Counted from the stretch's first letter, positions 44,701 to 54,000 are shown. The stretch is DNA of 64,000 nt from Streptomyces diastaticus subsp. diastaticus (GCF_011170125.1 NZ_BLLN01000005.1:2108001-2172000); one strand, 5' to 3'. Notes: generated by a model not told the origin, from the letters alone. Translations and numbers: made by a program.

Positions 44701-45172
44701 GGCCGACGAGCAGGTCGCGGACGGCGACGTCCTGCTCCGGGCCGGAGAGCAGCCGCAGGGGTTCGGCGAAGAGGTCGGCGTCCTGGTGGGCGCGGACCAG
44801 GGCGTAGCAGAAGGAATGGAAGGTGGTGGCGCGAGGCGCGGTCGCCGTGGAGAGGCGCCGTGCCAGGCGGTCCCTGAGGTCGACGGCGGCGCGGCGGCTG
44901 AAGGTGAGGACCAGTATCCGTTCGGGCGGGGTTCCGGAGGCCAGGCGGGCGGTGACGGATTCGACCAGGGTGGTGGTCTTGCCGGTGCCCGGTCCGGCGA
45001 GGACCAGCAGCGGGCCCGACTCGTGGTCAACCACACCCTGCTGGGCTGCGTCCAGTCGAGGGGGCTCCTCCGCCACGGGGGCGGAACGGACCAGTCGGTA
45101 CGTGCCGGAGGCCCTCTGCCGCGCCTGCTGCTGGGGCAGGCGGCCGCTGGGAGGAGAGGAGCTCACGTGCAT
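41795..45172 (-). CDS. adnA: AdnA-type helicase-nuclease
   Basis: A 1125-residue protein. Motor: Walker A GPGTGKTTT (60-68), LTFSRRAAVDLRDRL, VDEYQDTDPAQ, GDPDQSIYAFRGA and MTAHRAKGLEWQLVV. The nuclease reads RGSMDRVEQD, AYVVDFKTGKQ and HHPQLAVYQLAV. Four cysteines match an AddB/AdnA-type 4Fe-4S site: ANTCALQWF and the C-terminal CVHCSFRSSC. Partner of AdnB. Start ATG at 45172; the GTG six bases on is an alternative. Confidence 0.93.
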   Translation of the reverse strand: MHVSSSPPSGRLPQQQARQRASGTYRLVRSAPVAEEPPRLDAAQQGVVDHESGPLLVLAGPGTGKTTTLVESVTARLASGTPPERILVLTFSRRAAVDLRDRLARRLSTATAPRATTFHSFCYALVRAHQDADLFAEPLRLLSGPEQDVAVRDLLVGQIELARHGRARVHWPDELRACLTTRGFADEVRAVLARSRELGLGPDALAEFARRGGRPDWSAAASFLAEYLDLLDAQGTLDYAELVHRAVLLAERPETARQLADAYDAVYVDEYQDTDPAQVRLARALAGNQGPAAPGAGGGRTLVAFGDPDQSIYAFRGADVNGILEFPESFRRADGAPAPVAVLTTGRRSGAHLVDATRFLTRRMPLTRLPADTVRAHRSLSPARDGGRVEAYTYPTAGAELDNIADILRRAHLEEDVPWGEMAVLVRSGGHTIPAVRRALTSAGVPLDIDGNDLPLRHEPAVAPLLTALRAAATAALHDRAAEDADPAADPGPGHGPAGAAPAWLDTETALTLLASPLAALDAADQRRLGRALRDEERAAGNPLPPPSDTLLARALAEPERLVTHEGYAHGARLLGELLRRARTLLAKGGSAEEALWELWDGTTWPQRLERSARRGGAAGRNADRDLDAVCALFATAARAEERTGGRGALNFLAETEAQDIAADTLTRRAARPDAVRLMTAHRAKGLEWQLVVVAGVQEGVWPDLRRRGSLLEADRIGRDGLAEPLPPGALLAEERRLFYVAATRARERLVVTAVKAPAEDGDQPSRFLTELGVEPKDVSSRPRRPLSVAALVAELRATTVDPRVSDTLRQAAAHRLARLAALTDEDGRPLVPTAHPDRWWGMREPTRSEVPLRDRDAPVVLSGSALDQLANTCALQWFLGREVKADAPATAAQGFGNVVHVLADEVASGRTPADLDVLMERLDSVWDALAFDAPWKSVQEKENARQALERFLRWHTLDRAGRTPVASEHDFDVTLGAGPYEVRIRGSMDRVEQDPRGRAYVVDFKTGKQAPTAAEVAHHPQLAVYQLAVAEGAVDPLFDGVRPQSGGAELVHLRQAAPKKAGGEALPRVQQQPSPDGDWVGDLLATAAGKVLDERFTPTTGQHCVHCSFRSSCSARDEGRQVVE

Positions 45173-45353
45173 CGCCGGTCCTGGTGGGTGTGCTGGTGGA
45201 AGGCGCTCGGTGCGGGCCGGGGAGAAAGGGCGGCCGGCGTCGTCCGCCGGGCTGCCCGCTGCGGCCGGGCCGGCCAGGTGCCGACCACCGACCGTACCCC
45301 GAGCGGCCTCGCCTCCGGCGGGCTTCCCCTGCCGTGCGCCCCGCAGCGCGCGC

Positions 45354-45406
45354 GGGGCGCGGCCTGGCGCGAGCCTTTCGGAAGCGAGCCCCGCGCCAGG
45401 CGCCCC
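45354..45406. terminator. terminator after the ATL gene
   Basis: GGGGCGC...CTGGCGCG pairs with CGCGCCAG-GCGCCCC, with a three-base bulge on one side, between the ATL gene and adnA. Confidence 0.5.
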
Positions 45407-45460
45407 GGTCAGCGCGGCGGAGCCGGGTGGCGCGCCGAGCGGGGCCGCCCGAGCGGGCCG

Positions 45461-45841
45461 TCAGGAGTGAGGTGCGTCACCGGTGGTGCCGTCCCAGCGG
45501 GCCCGCCGCATGTCGAGCCGGGCGGCGACGCCGGGGGCCCCGGCCGTCCGCCGGGCCTCGCGCAGCGGGGTGCCCTCCGCCCGGTACCGCTCCAGGGCGC
45601 GCCGCTCGTGGCCCGGGAGCAGCGCCCCGTCGGAGCGGACGACCCGCCACCACGGCACGGCCGAGCCGTAGAGCGCCATGACGCGGCCGACCTGGCGGGG
45701 GCCGCCCTCCTCCAGCCACTCGGCTATGTCGCCGTAGGTCATCACCCGGCCCGGCGGGATCAGCTCGGCCACGTCGAGCACCCGCTCGGCGTAGGGCGGC
45801 AGCGCGGGCGGCTCCGAGGGCGGCGGGGGGTCCTGGCTCAC
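45461..45841 (-). CDS. alkyltransferase-like (ATL) protein
   Basis: A 126-residue protein with the O6-alkylguanine transferase helix-turn-helix part (VLDVAELIPPGRVMTYGDIAEWL, GGPRQVGRVMALYGS). The active-site PCHRV is PWWRV here, so the acceptor cysteine is Trp; this defines ATL proteins, which bind alkylated guanine and hand it to nucleotide excision repair. It is not a methyltransferase. Start GTG at 45841 is preferred on spacing; an ATG at 45850 is possible. Confidence 0.9.
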   Translation of the reverse strand: MSQDPPPPSEPPALPPYAERVLDVAELIPPGRVMTYGDIAEWLEEGGPRQVGRVMALYGSAVPWWRVVRSDGALLPGHERRALERYRAEGTPLREARRTAGAPGVAARLDMRRARWDGTTGDAPHS

Positions 45842-46181
45842 GTCGCCCATCCTGCCGTACGGCACCGACACCGGACCGGGCAGCGGGGAGGACCCGGTGC
45901 CCGCAGTGCCGGGAGGGGGCGGGAGCGGGGGGCCGCGGGGCTTATCAGAGCGGATTCTCCGGCGTGCGTTGCCCCCTCATGCCTCGCGGTGTCGTCCGCT
46001 CGTGCCACCATCGTGCGGGCGGTGACAGGTGAGACAAGATCGACAGGACACGACGGAACGGACGGGTGTGAGTGCCGAAGCACGACGGAGCACGGCACCG
46101 GTGCCGCCGCGTCCCGGTGACGACGATCCCGCCCGGGCCGTTCCCGGCAGCCGTCCCGCCGGCCGGGAGAAAGGCGGTCCG

Positions 46182-48995
46182 ATGAGCGCCGACGACGAGA
46201 CCGGCGAGAGCGCGCGTACCGAGTCGCACGACGGCGCACGCCCCGGCGCCCCCGGCGAGAGCGCCCCCACGGGCGGCTCCGGCGCGTCCGCTCGTACCGC
46301 ACGGGGGCAAGAGGGCGCCACATCGGCCGACCCGCACCCCGGTCTTCTGAAGTACCCCCGGCCGGAGGACACCTCCGAGGCGGCCGAGCGCGACCAGGTC
46401 GAGGTGGACGAGCCGCTGCTGGCGGCCCGGGTGCACCGGCCGTCGGATCTGATGCGGCTGCTCATCGGCGTCATGGCCATCGCGGTGCTGCTCGCGGTGG
46501 CGGCCTTCGCGCACGGCACCACCTCCGGGCTGGAACAGGACATCCGCGAGGGCACCGGCCAGGCCCCCGACCTGCTGATCAAGTTCGCCGGCCTGGCGTC
46601 GAGCATCGCCGTGCTGCTGGTACCGGTGGCCTTCGCCATCGAACGGCTCGTCAAACGCGACGGCCTGCGCATCGCCGACGGCGTGCTGGCGGCGGTACTG
46701 GCCCACGGCGTGACCCTCGCCACCGACCTGTGGGTGGCGAAGTCCGCCCCCGGGTCGATCCAGGACGCCCTGACCCAGCCCTCGCCCGGCGACATCCACG
46801 CCCTCACCGACCCGGTGCACGGCTACCTCGCTCCGGTCATCGCGTACATGACGGCCGTGGGCATGGCGCGCAGGCCCCGGTGGCGTGTGGTGCTGTGGGT
46901 GGTGCTGCTGCTCGACGCGCTCGCCATGCTGGTCACCGGCTACACCACGCCGTTCTCCATCGTGCTGACCATCCTGATCGGCTGGAGCGTCGCCTACGGA
47001 ACGCTGTACACCGTGGGTTCGCCCAACGTCCGGCCGACCGGTCAGACGCTGCTCGCGGGCCTGCGCCACGTCGGGTTCCGGCCGGTCGCGGCGGCCCGCG
47101 CCGAGGACGTCCCGGAGCCCGCGGGGGGCCTCGCCGGACGGACCGGCCTGTCGCCTCCGGACCAGGGCGACCGCGGCCGCCGCTACTTCGTCACCCTGGA
47201 GGACGGTCCGCCGCTCGACGTGACGGTCGTCGACCGGGAGCAGCAGGCCCACGGCTTCTTCTACCGGGTGTGGCGCCGGATGACGTTGCGCACCATCACC
47301 ACCCGCCGCAGCCTCCAGTCCCTGCGCCAGGCGCTGGAGCAGGAGGCGCTCCTCGCCTACGCCGCCATCGCCGCGGGGGCCAACGCGCCCAAGCTCATCG
47401 CCACCTCCGAACTCGGCCCGGACGCCGTGATGCTCGTCTACGAGCACATCGGCGGCCGCTCGCTGGACTCCCTGGCCGACGAGGAGGTGACCGACGAGCT
47501 GATGCGCGACACCTGGCAGCAGGTGAGGGCGCTCCAGTCCCGCCGGATCGCCCACCGGAGGCTGGCCGGGGACGCCGTCCTGGTGGATCGTTCCGGCAAG
47601 GTGATCATCACCGACCTTCGCGGCGGCGAGATCGCCGCCGGAGATCTGGTCCTGCGGATGGACATCGCGCAGCTCCTGACGACCTTCGGGCTGCGGGTCG
47701 GCGCCGAGCGTTCGGTGGCCGCCGCCGTGGCGGTTCTCGGCCCGGACACCATCGCCGACTGTCTGCCCCTGCTCCAGCCGATCGCGCTGACCCGCTCGAC
47801 CCGGGCGACCCTGCGGCGGCTCGCCAGGGAGCGCTCGCAGCGTGAGCGTGAAGCTGTGCTGGACGCCTCCCAGGAGACCAAGCAGCAGCGCCGGGAGACC
47901 GGGCAGCAGGAGGACCGGAAGACGGTCAAGGCCGAGAAGCAGGCCGAGAAGCGTGCCATCGACGAGGCGCTGGAGGAGGCCCGCGAGGAGGACCTGCTCA
48001 CCCAGATCCGCCACCAGGTGCTGCGCATCCGGCCGCAGGCCCCGGTCGAACCGGCCCGTCTGGAGCGGATCAAGGCCCGTACCCTGGTCAGTTTCATCGC
48101 CGGTGCGATCGGCGGGTACTTCCTGCTGTCGCAGCTGACGCACATCGAGTTCGGCACGCTCTTCTCGGACGTCCACTGGGGCTGGATGGCGGCGGCCGTC
48201 CTCTTCTCCTCACTCAGCTACTTCGCGGCGGCGATGAGCCTGCTCGGTTTCGTACCGGAGCGGGTCTCCTTCCTGCGCACGGTCGGGGCGCAGGTCGCCG
48301 GCTCCTTCGTGAAGATCGTCGCTCCGGCGGCCGTCGGCGGCGTGGCGCTCAACACCCGTTTTCTCCAGCGCTCCGGCGTACGCCCCGGACTCGCCGTGGC
48401 CAGTGTCGGCGCGTCGCAGCTCTTCGGGCTGGGTTCGCACATTCTGCTGCTGCTCCTCTTCGGCTACGTCACGGGCACCGAGAAGACCCCGTCCCTCACG
48501 CCGTCCCGAACGGTGATCGCCGGTCTCCTCACGGTCGCCGTGCTGGTGCTGGTGGTGACCGCGGTGCCATTCCTGCGGAAGTTCATCGTCACGCGGGTAC
48601 GGTCGCTCTTCGCCGGTGTGGTGCCGCGCATGCTCGACGTGCTCCAGCGGCCGCAGAAGCTGCTCACCGGTATCGGCGGCATGCTGCTGCTGACCGCCTG
48701 CTTCGTGATGTGCCTGACCGCCTCCGTCCGCGCCTTCGGCGACGGGGGCACCACCGTGTCCCTCGCGGGCGTGGCGGTCGTCTTCCTGGCCGGCAACGCG
48801 CTCGGTTCGGCCGCCCCCACGCCCGGCGGCGTCGGCGCGGTCGAGGCGACGCTGACGGTCGGCCTCATCGCGATCGGCCTGCCGAAGGAGGTGGCGGCCC
48901 CGGCGGTGCTGCTGTACCGGCTCCTGACGCTCTGGCTGCCCGTGCTGCCGGGCTGGCTGTTCTTCAACCAGTTGACACGTAAGGGGTATCTGTAA
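46182..48995 (+). CDS. flippase-like membrane protein with kinase-like domain
   Basis: A 937-residue protein. A disordered acidic lead (about 1-85) precedes five to six hydrophobic segments (e.g. LMRLLIGVMAIAVLLAVAAFA). A kinase-like (ABC1/RIO-type) middle region follows (APKLIATSELGPDAVMLVYEHI, IAHRRLAGDAVLVDRSGKVIITDLRGGEI); HRRLAGDAVL stands where HGDLHPGNIL would be, so it may be a pseudokinase. Then comes a charged coiled coil and a C-terminal lysylphosphatidylglycerol-synthetase-like/AglD flippase domain (FVKIVAPAAVGGVALNTRFLQ, APTPGGVGAVEATL). Start ATG at 46182 with AAAGGCGG. Confidence 0.85.
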   Translation: MSADDETGESARTESHDGARPGAPGESAPTGGSGASARTARGQEGATSADPHPGLLKYPRPEDTSEAAERDQVEVDEPLLAARVHRPSDLMRLLIGVMAIAVLLAVAAFAHGTTSGLEQDIREGTGQAPDLLIKFAGLASSIAVLLVPVAFAIERLVKRDGLRIADGVLAAVLAHGVTLATDLWVAKSAPGSIQDALTQPSPGDIHALTDPVHGYLAPVIAYMTAVGMARRPRWRVVLWVVLLLDALAMLVTGYTTPFSIVLTILIGWSVAYGTLYTVGSPNVRPTGQTLLAGLRHVGFRPVAAARAEDVPEPAGGLAGRTGLSPPDQGDRGRRYFVTLEDGPPLDVTVVDREQQAHGFFYRVWRRMTLRTITTRRSLQSLRQALEQEALLAYAAIAAGANAPKLIATSELGPDAVMLVYEHIGGRSLDSLADEEVTDELMRDTWQQVRALQSRRIAHRRLAGDAVLVDRSGKVIITDLRGGEIAAGDLVLRMDIAQLLTTFGLRVGAERSVAAAVAVLGPDTIADCLPLLQPIALTRSTRATLRRLARERSQREREAVLDASQETKQQRRETGQQEDRKTVKAEKQAEKRAIDEALEEAREEDLLTQIRHQVLRIRPQAPVEPARLERIKARTLVSFIAGAIGGYFLLSQLTHIEFGTLFSDVHWGWMAAAVLFSSLSYFAAAMSLLGFVPERVSFLRTVGAQVAGSFVKIVAPAAVGGVALNTRFLQRSGVRPGLAVASVGASQLFGLGSHILLLLLFGYVTGTEKTPSLTPSRTVIAGLLTVAVLVLVVTAVPFLRKFIVTRVRSLFAGVVPRMLDVLQRPQKLLTGIGGMLLLTACFVMCLTASVRAFGDGGTTVSLAGVAVVFLAGNALGSAAPTPGGVGAVEATLTVGLIAIGLPKEVAAPAVLLYRLLTLWLPVLPGWLFFNQLTRKGYL

Positions 48996-49095
48996 GGCGT
49001 TCGGGGGCATGGGGCGTGCTCCCGGTGCCGGGGCGCACTCACTCGCACGGACCCCGCCCCGCGCGCCGGGGGTGCACGGCGCGCAGGATGGGGGC

Positions 49096-50682
49096 ATGCC
49101 GAATCGCCCCCACCGCCGCCGCACCGCCCTGCTGTCCAGCGCACTGGTGCTCACCGTCGCCGCCTCGCTCTCCGCCTGTTCGGACTCCGGTACCGACGAG
49201 CCGGGCAGCCAGAACGGCTCCACTCCGGCCGGCGGGCTCGCCTCGCAGAAGCTCGACTGGTCGAAGTGCCCCGCGCCCGACGACACCCAGGGCGGCGGCA
49301 CCGCTCCCTCCCCGCTGCCCGGTGGCACCGCGTGGCAGTGCGCGACGATGAAGGCCCCCCTCGACTGGGACGCCCCGGACGGTGACACCCTCGACCTGGC
49401 GCTGGTGCGGGCGAGGAGCAGCGCGAAGAACGAGGACCAGCGGATCGGCTCGCTCATCTTCAACTTCGGCGGACCGGGCGGTTCCGGGGTGAGTACCCTG
49501 CCGGCCTTCGGCGACACCTACGAGACGCTGCGCGGCCGGTACGACCTGGTCAGCTTCGACCCGCGCGGGGTGGGTCGCAGTGCCCCCGTCACCTGCCTCG
49601 ACGACACGCAGCTCGACGACTTCTTCCAGGCCGACTCGACGCCGGACGACGCCGCCGAACGCGCCGACCTGATGAAGCGGACGCAGCAGTTCAACGCGGC
49701 CTGCGAGAAGAACTCGGGGAAGGTGCTGCCCCAGGTCACCACGACCGACGCGGCCCGCGACATGGACCTGATGCGCCAAGTGCTCGGCGACGAGAAGCTC
49801 TACTACATGGGCATCTCGTACGGCACCGAGCTGGGCGGCGTCTACGCCCATCTCTTCCCCGACAAGGTCGGCCGCGCGGTCTTCGACGCGGTCGTGGACC
49901 CGACGCAGGACGCCGAGCAGGGCTCGCTGGGCCAGGCCAAGGGGTTCCAGTTGGCGCTCGACAACTACGCCGAGGCGTGCACGGCGACGACCGAGGAGTG
50001 CCCGGTCGGGTCGGATCCCGCGGACGTGAAGAAGCGTATCGCCGACCTGCTCGCCTCCCTCGACAAGAAGCCGCTGCCCGCCGACGGCGACCGCGAGCTG
50101 ACCCAGGCCGCCGCGTTGAACGGCATCGCCCAGTCGCTCTACTCCGAGGACTTCTGGGAGTACCTGACACAGGGTCTGGAGGACGCCTACGACGGGGACG
50201 GCCGCATCCTGCTGGCCCTTTCGGACAGCATGACCGGCCGCAACCAGGACGGCACCTACAGCAACCTGCAGGCCGCCAACATCGCCATCAACTGCGCCGA
50301 CGACAAGCCCCGCTACACCGAGGCCGACGTCCGCGAGAAGCTGCCCGAGTTCCGCAAGGCCTCCCCCGTCTTCGGTGACTTCCTCGCCTGGGGGCTGCTG
50401 AGCTGCACCGACTGGCCCGTGGCCGGCGCGGCCGAGCACCCCGACGTGTCGGCCGAGGGCTCCGCGCCCATCGTCGTGATCGGCAACACCGGGGACCCGG
50501 CCACCCCCTACGAGGGCGCGCGGCAGATGGCCCGGGCGCTCGGCAAGGGCGTCGGCGTCGAGATCACCTACAAGGGGCAGGGCCACGGCGCCTACGACAG
50601 CGGCAACGCGTGCGTCCGCAAGGCGGTCGACGGCTACCTGCTGGACGGGACCGTACCGAAGAACGGGACGGTCTGCTCCTGA
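49096..50682 (+). CDS. secreted TAP-type alpha/beta hydrolase (lipoprotein)
   Basis: A 528-residue protein. A signal peptide ends in the lipobox LSAC (Cys28). The hydrolase part holds FNFGGPGGSG (oxyanion loop), YYMGISYGTELGGVYA (nucleophile Ser), a C-terminal GNTGDPATPYEGARQMA (Asp) and KGQGHGAYDSGNAC (His), as in streptomycete tripeptidyl aminopeptidases (SlpD/E, Tap). Expected to trim N-terminal peptides outside the cell. Paralogous to the next, broken gene. Confidence 0.9.
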   Translation: MPNRPHRRRTALLSSALVLTVAASLSACSDSGTDEPGSQNGSTPAGGLASQKLDWSKCPAPDDTQGGGTAPSPLPGGTAWQCATMKAPLDWDAPDGDTLDLALVRARSSAKNEDQRIGSLIFNFGGPGGSGVSTLPAFGDTYETLRGRYDLVSFDPRGVGRSAPVTCLDDTQLDDFFQADSTPDDAAERADLMKRTQQFNAACEKNSGKVLPQVTTTDAARDMDLMRQVLGDEKLYYMGISYGTELGGVYAHLFPDKVGRAVFDAVVDPTQDAEQGSLGQAKGFQLALDNYAEACTATTEECPVGSDPADVKKRIADLLASLDKKPLPADGDRELTQAAALNGIAQSLYSEDFWEYLTQGLEDAYDGDGRILLALSDSMTGRNQDGTYSNLQAANIAINCADDKPRYTEADVREKLPEFRKASPVFGDFLAWGLLSCTDWPVAGAAEHPDVSAEGSAPIVVIGNTGDPATPYEGARQMARALGKGVGVEITYKGQGHGAYDSGNACVRKAVDGYLLDGTVPKNGTVCS

Positions 50683-50705
50683 CCTGCGTCTCACCGAACG
50701 CTCGG

Positions 50706-50743
50706 GCGGTGGCGGAGAGCAGCGACCCACTCTCCGCCACCGC
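50706..50743 (+). terminator. terminator between the two hydrolases
   Basis: A 14-bp perfect stem (GCGGTGGCGGAGAG and complement) with a 10-base loop, 24 bp after the first hydrolase stop. Confidence 0.8.
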
Positions 50744-50876
50744 TCTCGCCGTGCGCAGGTGCCCCCGGCAGGCCCACGCGTGATTCCTCGGCCTTCTTTC
50801 TCGCCTCCTGCACCACTCCCACCTGCGCCTTCCGGGATACGGACCGATCAACTCCGGAAGTCCGCCCACTTTCCGC

Positions 50877-50906
50877 TTGATTACTCTCCGTAGTCGACCC
50901 TACGAT
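50877..50906 (+). promoter_or_regulatory. promoter of the second hydrolase
   Basis: TTGATT (50877-50882), an 18-bp spacer and TACGAT (50901-50906), giving a leader of about 43 bases before the ATG at 50956. Confidence 0.6.
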
Positions 50907-50955
50907 GGCGGAGCCGTCCCGGACCTCGGGACGCAAGGGGAATCACGGGGGATTC

Positions 50956-52577
50956 ATGATGCCTGGACGCCTGCTGCGCGCTGCCGCCCTGCTGCTCGCG
51001 GGCCTGCTCGCCGCCACGGCCACCCTCGGCTGCTCGGCCGAGGAGCGCCCGGACGCCAAGGCCCCTTCACCGGCCGACGGTGACACTCCGTCCGCTCCGG
51101 ACGCCACCGCGTCGGCCGCTCCCGCCCGGGGCCCAGGCGTGGCGGAGGGCGATCCTCCCCTGCCGAGGAAACTGACCGACCAGCGTCTGCACTGGGGCCG
51201 CTGCGCGGCTCGCACCGCTCCGCCCGCTCCCGGCTCCGCATGGCGCTGCGCCACCTTGCGGGTCCCTCTGGACTACGCCGAGCCACGGGGCGACACCCTC
51301 GGCATCGCCCTGATCAAGACGGCCGCCACCGGCCCGGAGGACCGGCGCATCGGCTCGCTGCTCTTCAACTTCGGGGGGCCCGGTGGCTCCGGCGTCGACA
51401 TGCTCCCGTCCTTCGCCCCGGGTTACGAAAGGCTCCGCGCCCGGTACGACCTGGTGAGCTTCGATCCGCGCGGCGTCGCGGGCAGTTCCGGCATCCGGTG
51501 CCGCGACGACCGGCGCATCGCCGCGGCGGAGGCCAGAGTCGACCTGACGCCTGACGACACCGCCGAGGAGAAGACGTACTTCGAGGACGCGGCCGACTTC
51601 GGCCGGGGCTGCGCCGAGGACGCGGGCGGCCTTCTCCCCCACGTCGGCACGGCCGAGGCCGCCCGCGACCTGGACCTGCTCAGGCACGCTCGGGAGACCC
51701 GTCCCTGCACTACTTCGGGATCTCCTACGGAACGCAACTGGGCGCCGCCTACGCCCACCTCTTCCCCGACCGGGCCGGACGCCTCGCGCTGGACGCCGCC
51801 GTCGACCCCGAGGCCGACGTGATCGGCCACGCGAAGAACCAGGCCCGGGGCTTCCAGCGGGCTCTGGAGAACTACCTGCGCAGCGAAGGTCGCGACCCCG
51901 GACAGGGCAGTCGCCGGATCGCCGCCCTGCTCGAGCGGATCGACCGCCGGCCGCTGCCCACGGCGTCGGGCCGGAAGCTGACCGAGTCCCTCGCCCTCAC
52001 CGGGATCGTCACCACGCTCTACAGCGAGCGGAGCTGGCCGCGCCTCACCGAGGCGCTGGAACAGGCCGAGCGGGGGTCGGGGACCGCCCTGCTGCGCCTC
52101 GCCGACTCCTACAACGACCGTGACGAGCAGGGGCGTTACGGCACGCAGAGCCACGCACAACGGGCGATATCCTGCGCCGACGATCCCGGTCGGCCGACCC
52201 CCGAGGAGGCACGGAAGCTGCTGCCCGAGTTCCGCGGCATCTCGCCGGTCTTCGGTGAGTTCCTCGGCTGGGACACCGCCGGCTGGTGCCACGAGTGGCC
52301 GGCCGACGGAGTGCCGGAACCTCCGGGCGTGGCGGCCGAGGGTGCGTCGCCGGTGCTGGTCGTGGGCACGACCGGCGACCCGGCGACTCCGTACGAGGGC
52401 GCACGGCGCCTGGCGGACGGCCTCGGGGAAGGTGTCGGCGTCCTGCTCACCCACCGGGGTGAGGGGCACGGGGCCTACGGGTCGGGGAGCCGGTGCGTGG
52501 ACCGGACGGTGGATGCCTACCTCCTGGACGGCACCGCTCCGAAGGACGGTACGGAATGCGCCGCGGACAGGAGATGA
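50956..52577 (+). pseudogene. TAP-type alpha/beta hydrolase, frameshifted
   Basis: A paralogue of the preceding gene. The first part (signal peptide with lipobox LGCSAEE, FNFGGPGGSG, RDLDLLRHA) reads in one frame; the rest (LHYFGISYGTQLGAAYAHLFP, GDPATPYEGARRLA, RGEGHGAYGSGSRC) continues in another. The break lies between about 51686 and 51697 and fits one missing base. The nucleophile Ser lies after the break, so the first-frame product is inactive. Both halves keep normal codon bias, so the break is recent, a sequencing error, or recoded. Confidence 0.85.
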
Positions 52578-52634
52578 GAGGGCGGGCGCCCCTCACTCGG
52601 TCTGCTCCGCCGCCGCCTCGGTCCGGGCAGCCGA

Positions 52635-52667
52635 GGGGCCCGTCCGCCCCGCGGGCGGACGGGCCCC
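52635..52667. terminator. bidirectional terminator
   Basis: A 15-bp perfect stem (GGGGCCCGTCCGCCC and complement) with a 3-base loop between the convergent hydrolase and moeZ genes. Confidence 0.85.
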
Positions 52668-52740
52668 GGGCCTCGTCAAGGTGACGGCTGTCCCGGCGTC
52701 CGGATCCCTGCGGGGCAGGGCTTCCGAGGCGTCGTCGGGC

Positions 52741-53919
52741 TCAGTAGACGGGCTTCTCCGGCTCGATCTGGTTGACCCAGCCGATGACGCCACCACCCAC
52801 GTGCACAGCGTCGGAGAAGCCCGCGGACTTCAGGACGGCGAGGACTTCCGCACTGCGGACACCCGTCTTGCAGTGCAAGACGATCTTCTTGTTCTGCGGG
52901 AGATCCTGGAGCGCCGTCCCCATCAGGAACTCGTTCTTGGGGATCAGGCGCGCGCCGGGGATCGAGACGATCTCGTACTCGTTGGGCTCGCGGACGTCGA
53001 TGATCTCGATGTTCTCGTCGTCATCGATCCACTCCTTGAGCTGCTTGGGAGTGATCGTCGAACCGGCCGCGGCCTCCTGGGCCTCTTCGGAGACGACGCC
53101 GCAGAACGCCTCGTAGTCGATGAGTTCGGTGACCGTCGGGTTCTCACCGCAGATCGCGCAGTCGGGGTCCTTGCGCACCTTGACCTGGCGGTACTGCATC
53201 TCCAGGGCGTCGTAGATCATCAGGCGGCCGACCAGCGGATCGCCGAGACCGGCGAGGAGCTTGACGGCCTCGGTGGCCTGGATGGAGCCGACCGACGCGC
53301 AGAGCACGCCGAGGACGCCGCCCTCGGCGCAGGAGGGAACCATGCCGGGGGGCGGGGGCTCCGGGTAGAGGCAGCGGTAGCAGGGGCCGTGCTCGGACCA
53401 GAAGACCGACGCCTGGCCGTCGAAGCGGTAGATGGAGCCCCAGACGTACGGCTTGTTCAGCAGCACGCAGGCGTCGTTGACCAGGTAACGGGTGGCGAAG
53501 TTGTCGGTGCCGTCCACGATCAGGTCGTACTGGCTGAAGATGTCCATCACGTTGTCGGCCTCGAGCCGCATCTCGTGAAGGACGACGTTCGTGTACGGGT
53601 TGATGCCCTTGACCTTGTCGCGGGCGGACTCGGCCTTGGGGCGGCCGATGTCGGCCTGGCTGTGGATGATCTGGCGCTGGAGGTTCGACTCGTCGACCTC
53701 GTCGAACTCGATGATCCCCAGCGTGCCCACGCCGGCGGCGGCCAGGTACATGAGAGCGGGCGAACCGAGGCCGCCCGCGCCCACGCAGAGCACCTTGGCG
53801 TTCTTCAACCGCTTCTGCCCGGCCATCCCGACGTCGGGGATGATCAGGTGGCGGGAGTACCTGCGGACCTCGTCGACGGTGAGCTCAGCAGCTGGCTCGA
53901 CCAGGGGTGGCAGCGACAC
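52741..53919 (-). CDS. moeZ: adenylyltransferase/sulfurtransferase MoeZ
   Basis: A 392-residue protein. The MoeB/ThiF domain has VGAGGLGSPALMYLAAAGVG, EFDEVDESNLQRQIIH and zinc cysteines CYRC and CAIC. A rhodanese domain follows with active-site HCKTGVRSAEVLAVL. MoeZ adenylates and thiocarboxylates ubiquitin-like sulfur carriers (MoaD, ThiS, CysO and carriers of secondary-metabolite pathways). GTG start at 53919 with GGAG six bases upstream. Confidence 0.95.
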   Translation of the reverse strand: MSLPPLVEPAAELTVDEVRRYSRHLIIPDVGMAGQKRLKNAKVLCVGAGGLGSPALMYLAAAGVGTLGIIEFDEVDESNLQRQIIHSQADIGRPKAESARDKVKGINPYTNVVLHEMRLEADNVMDIFSQYDLIVDGTDNFATRYLVNDACVLLNKPYVWGSIYRFDGQASVFWSEHGPCYRCLYPEPPPPGMVPSCAEGGVLGVLCASVGSIQATEAVKLLAGLGDPLVGRLMIYDALEMQYRQVKVRKDPDCAICGENPTVTELIDYEAFCGVVSEEAQEAAAGSTITPKQLKEWIDDDENIEIIDVREPNEYEIVSIPGARLIPKNEFLMGTALQDLPQNKKIVLHCKTGVRSAEVLAVLKSAGFSDAVHVGGGVIGWVNQIEPEKPVY

Positions 53920-54000
53920 GGGGACTCCGTTGGTCGATCGGGGACAGGACAACCCCCGCACGGGCGGGGACCACTAGCCGTAACACTGCCACGCCCTTCT

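Noticed and set aside
51819..52577. Second hydrolase half as an independent gene
   Set aside because: Its ATG lacks a ribosome binding site and the homologous sequence clearly continues upstream in the same frame to LHYFGISYG; it is the downstream part of a frameshifted gene.
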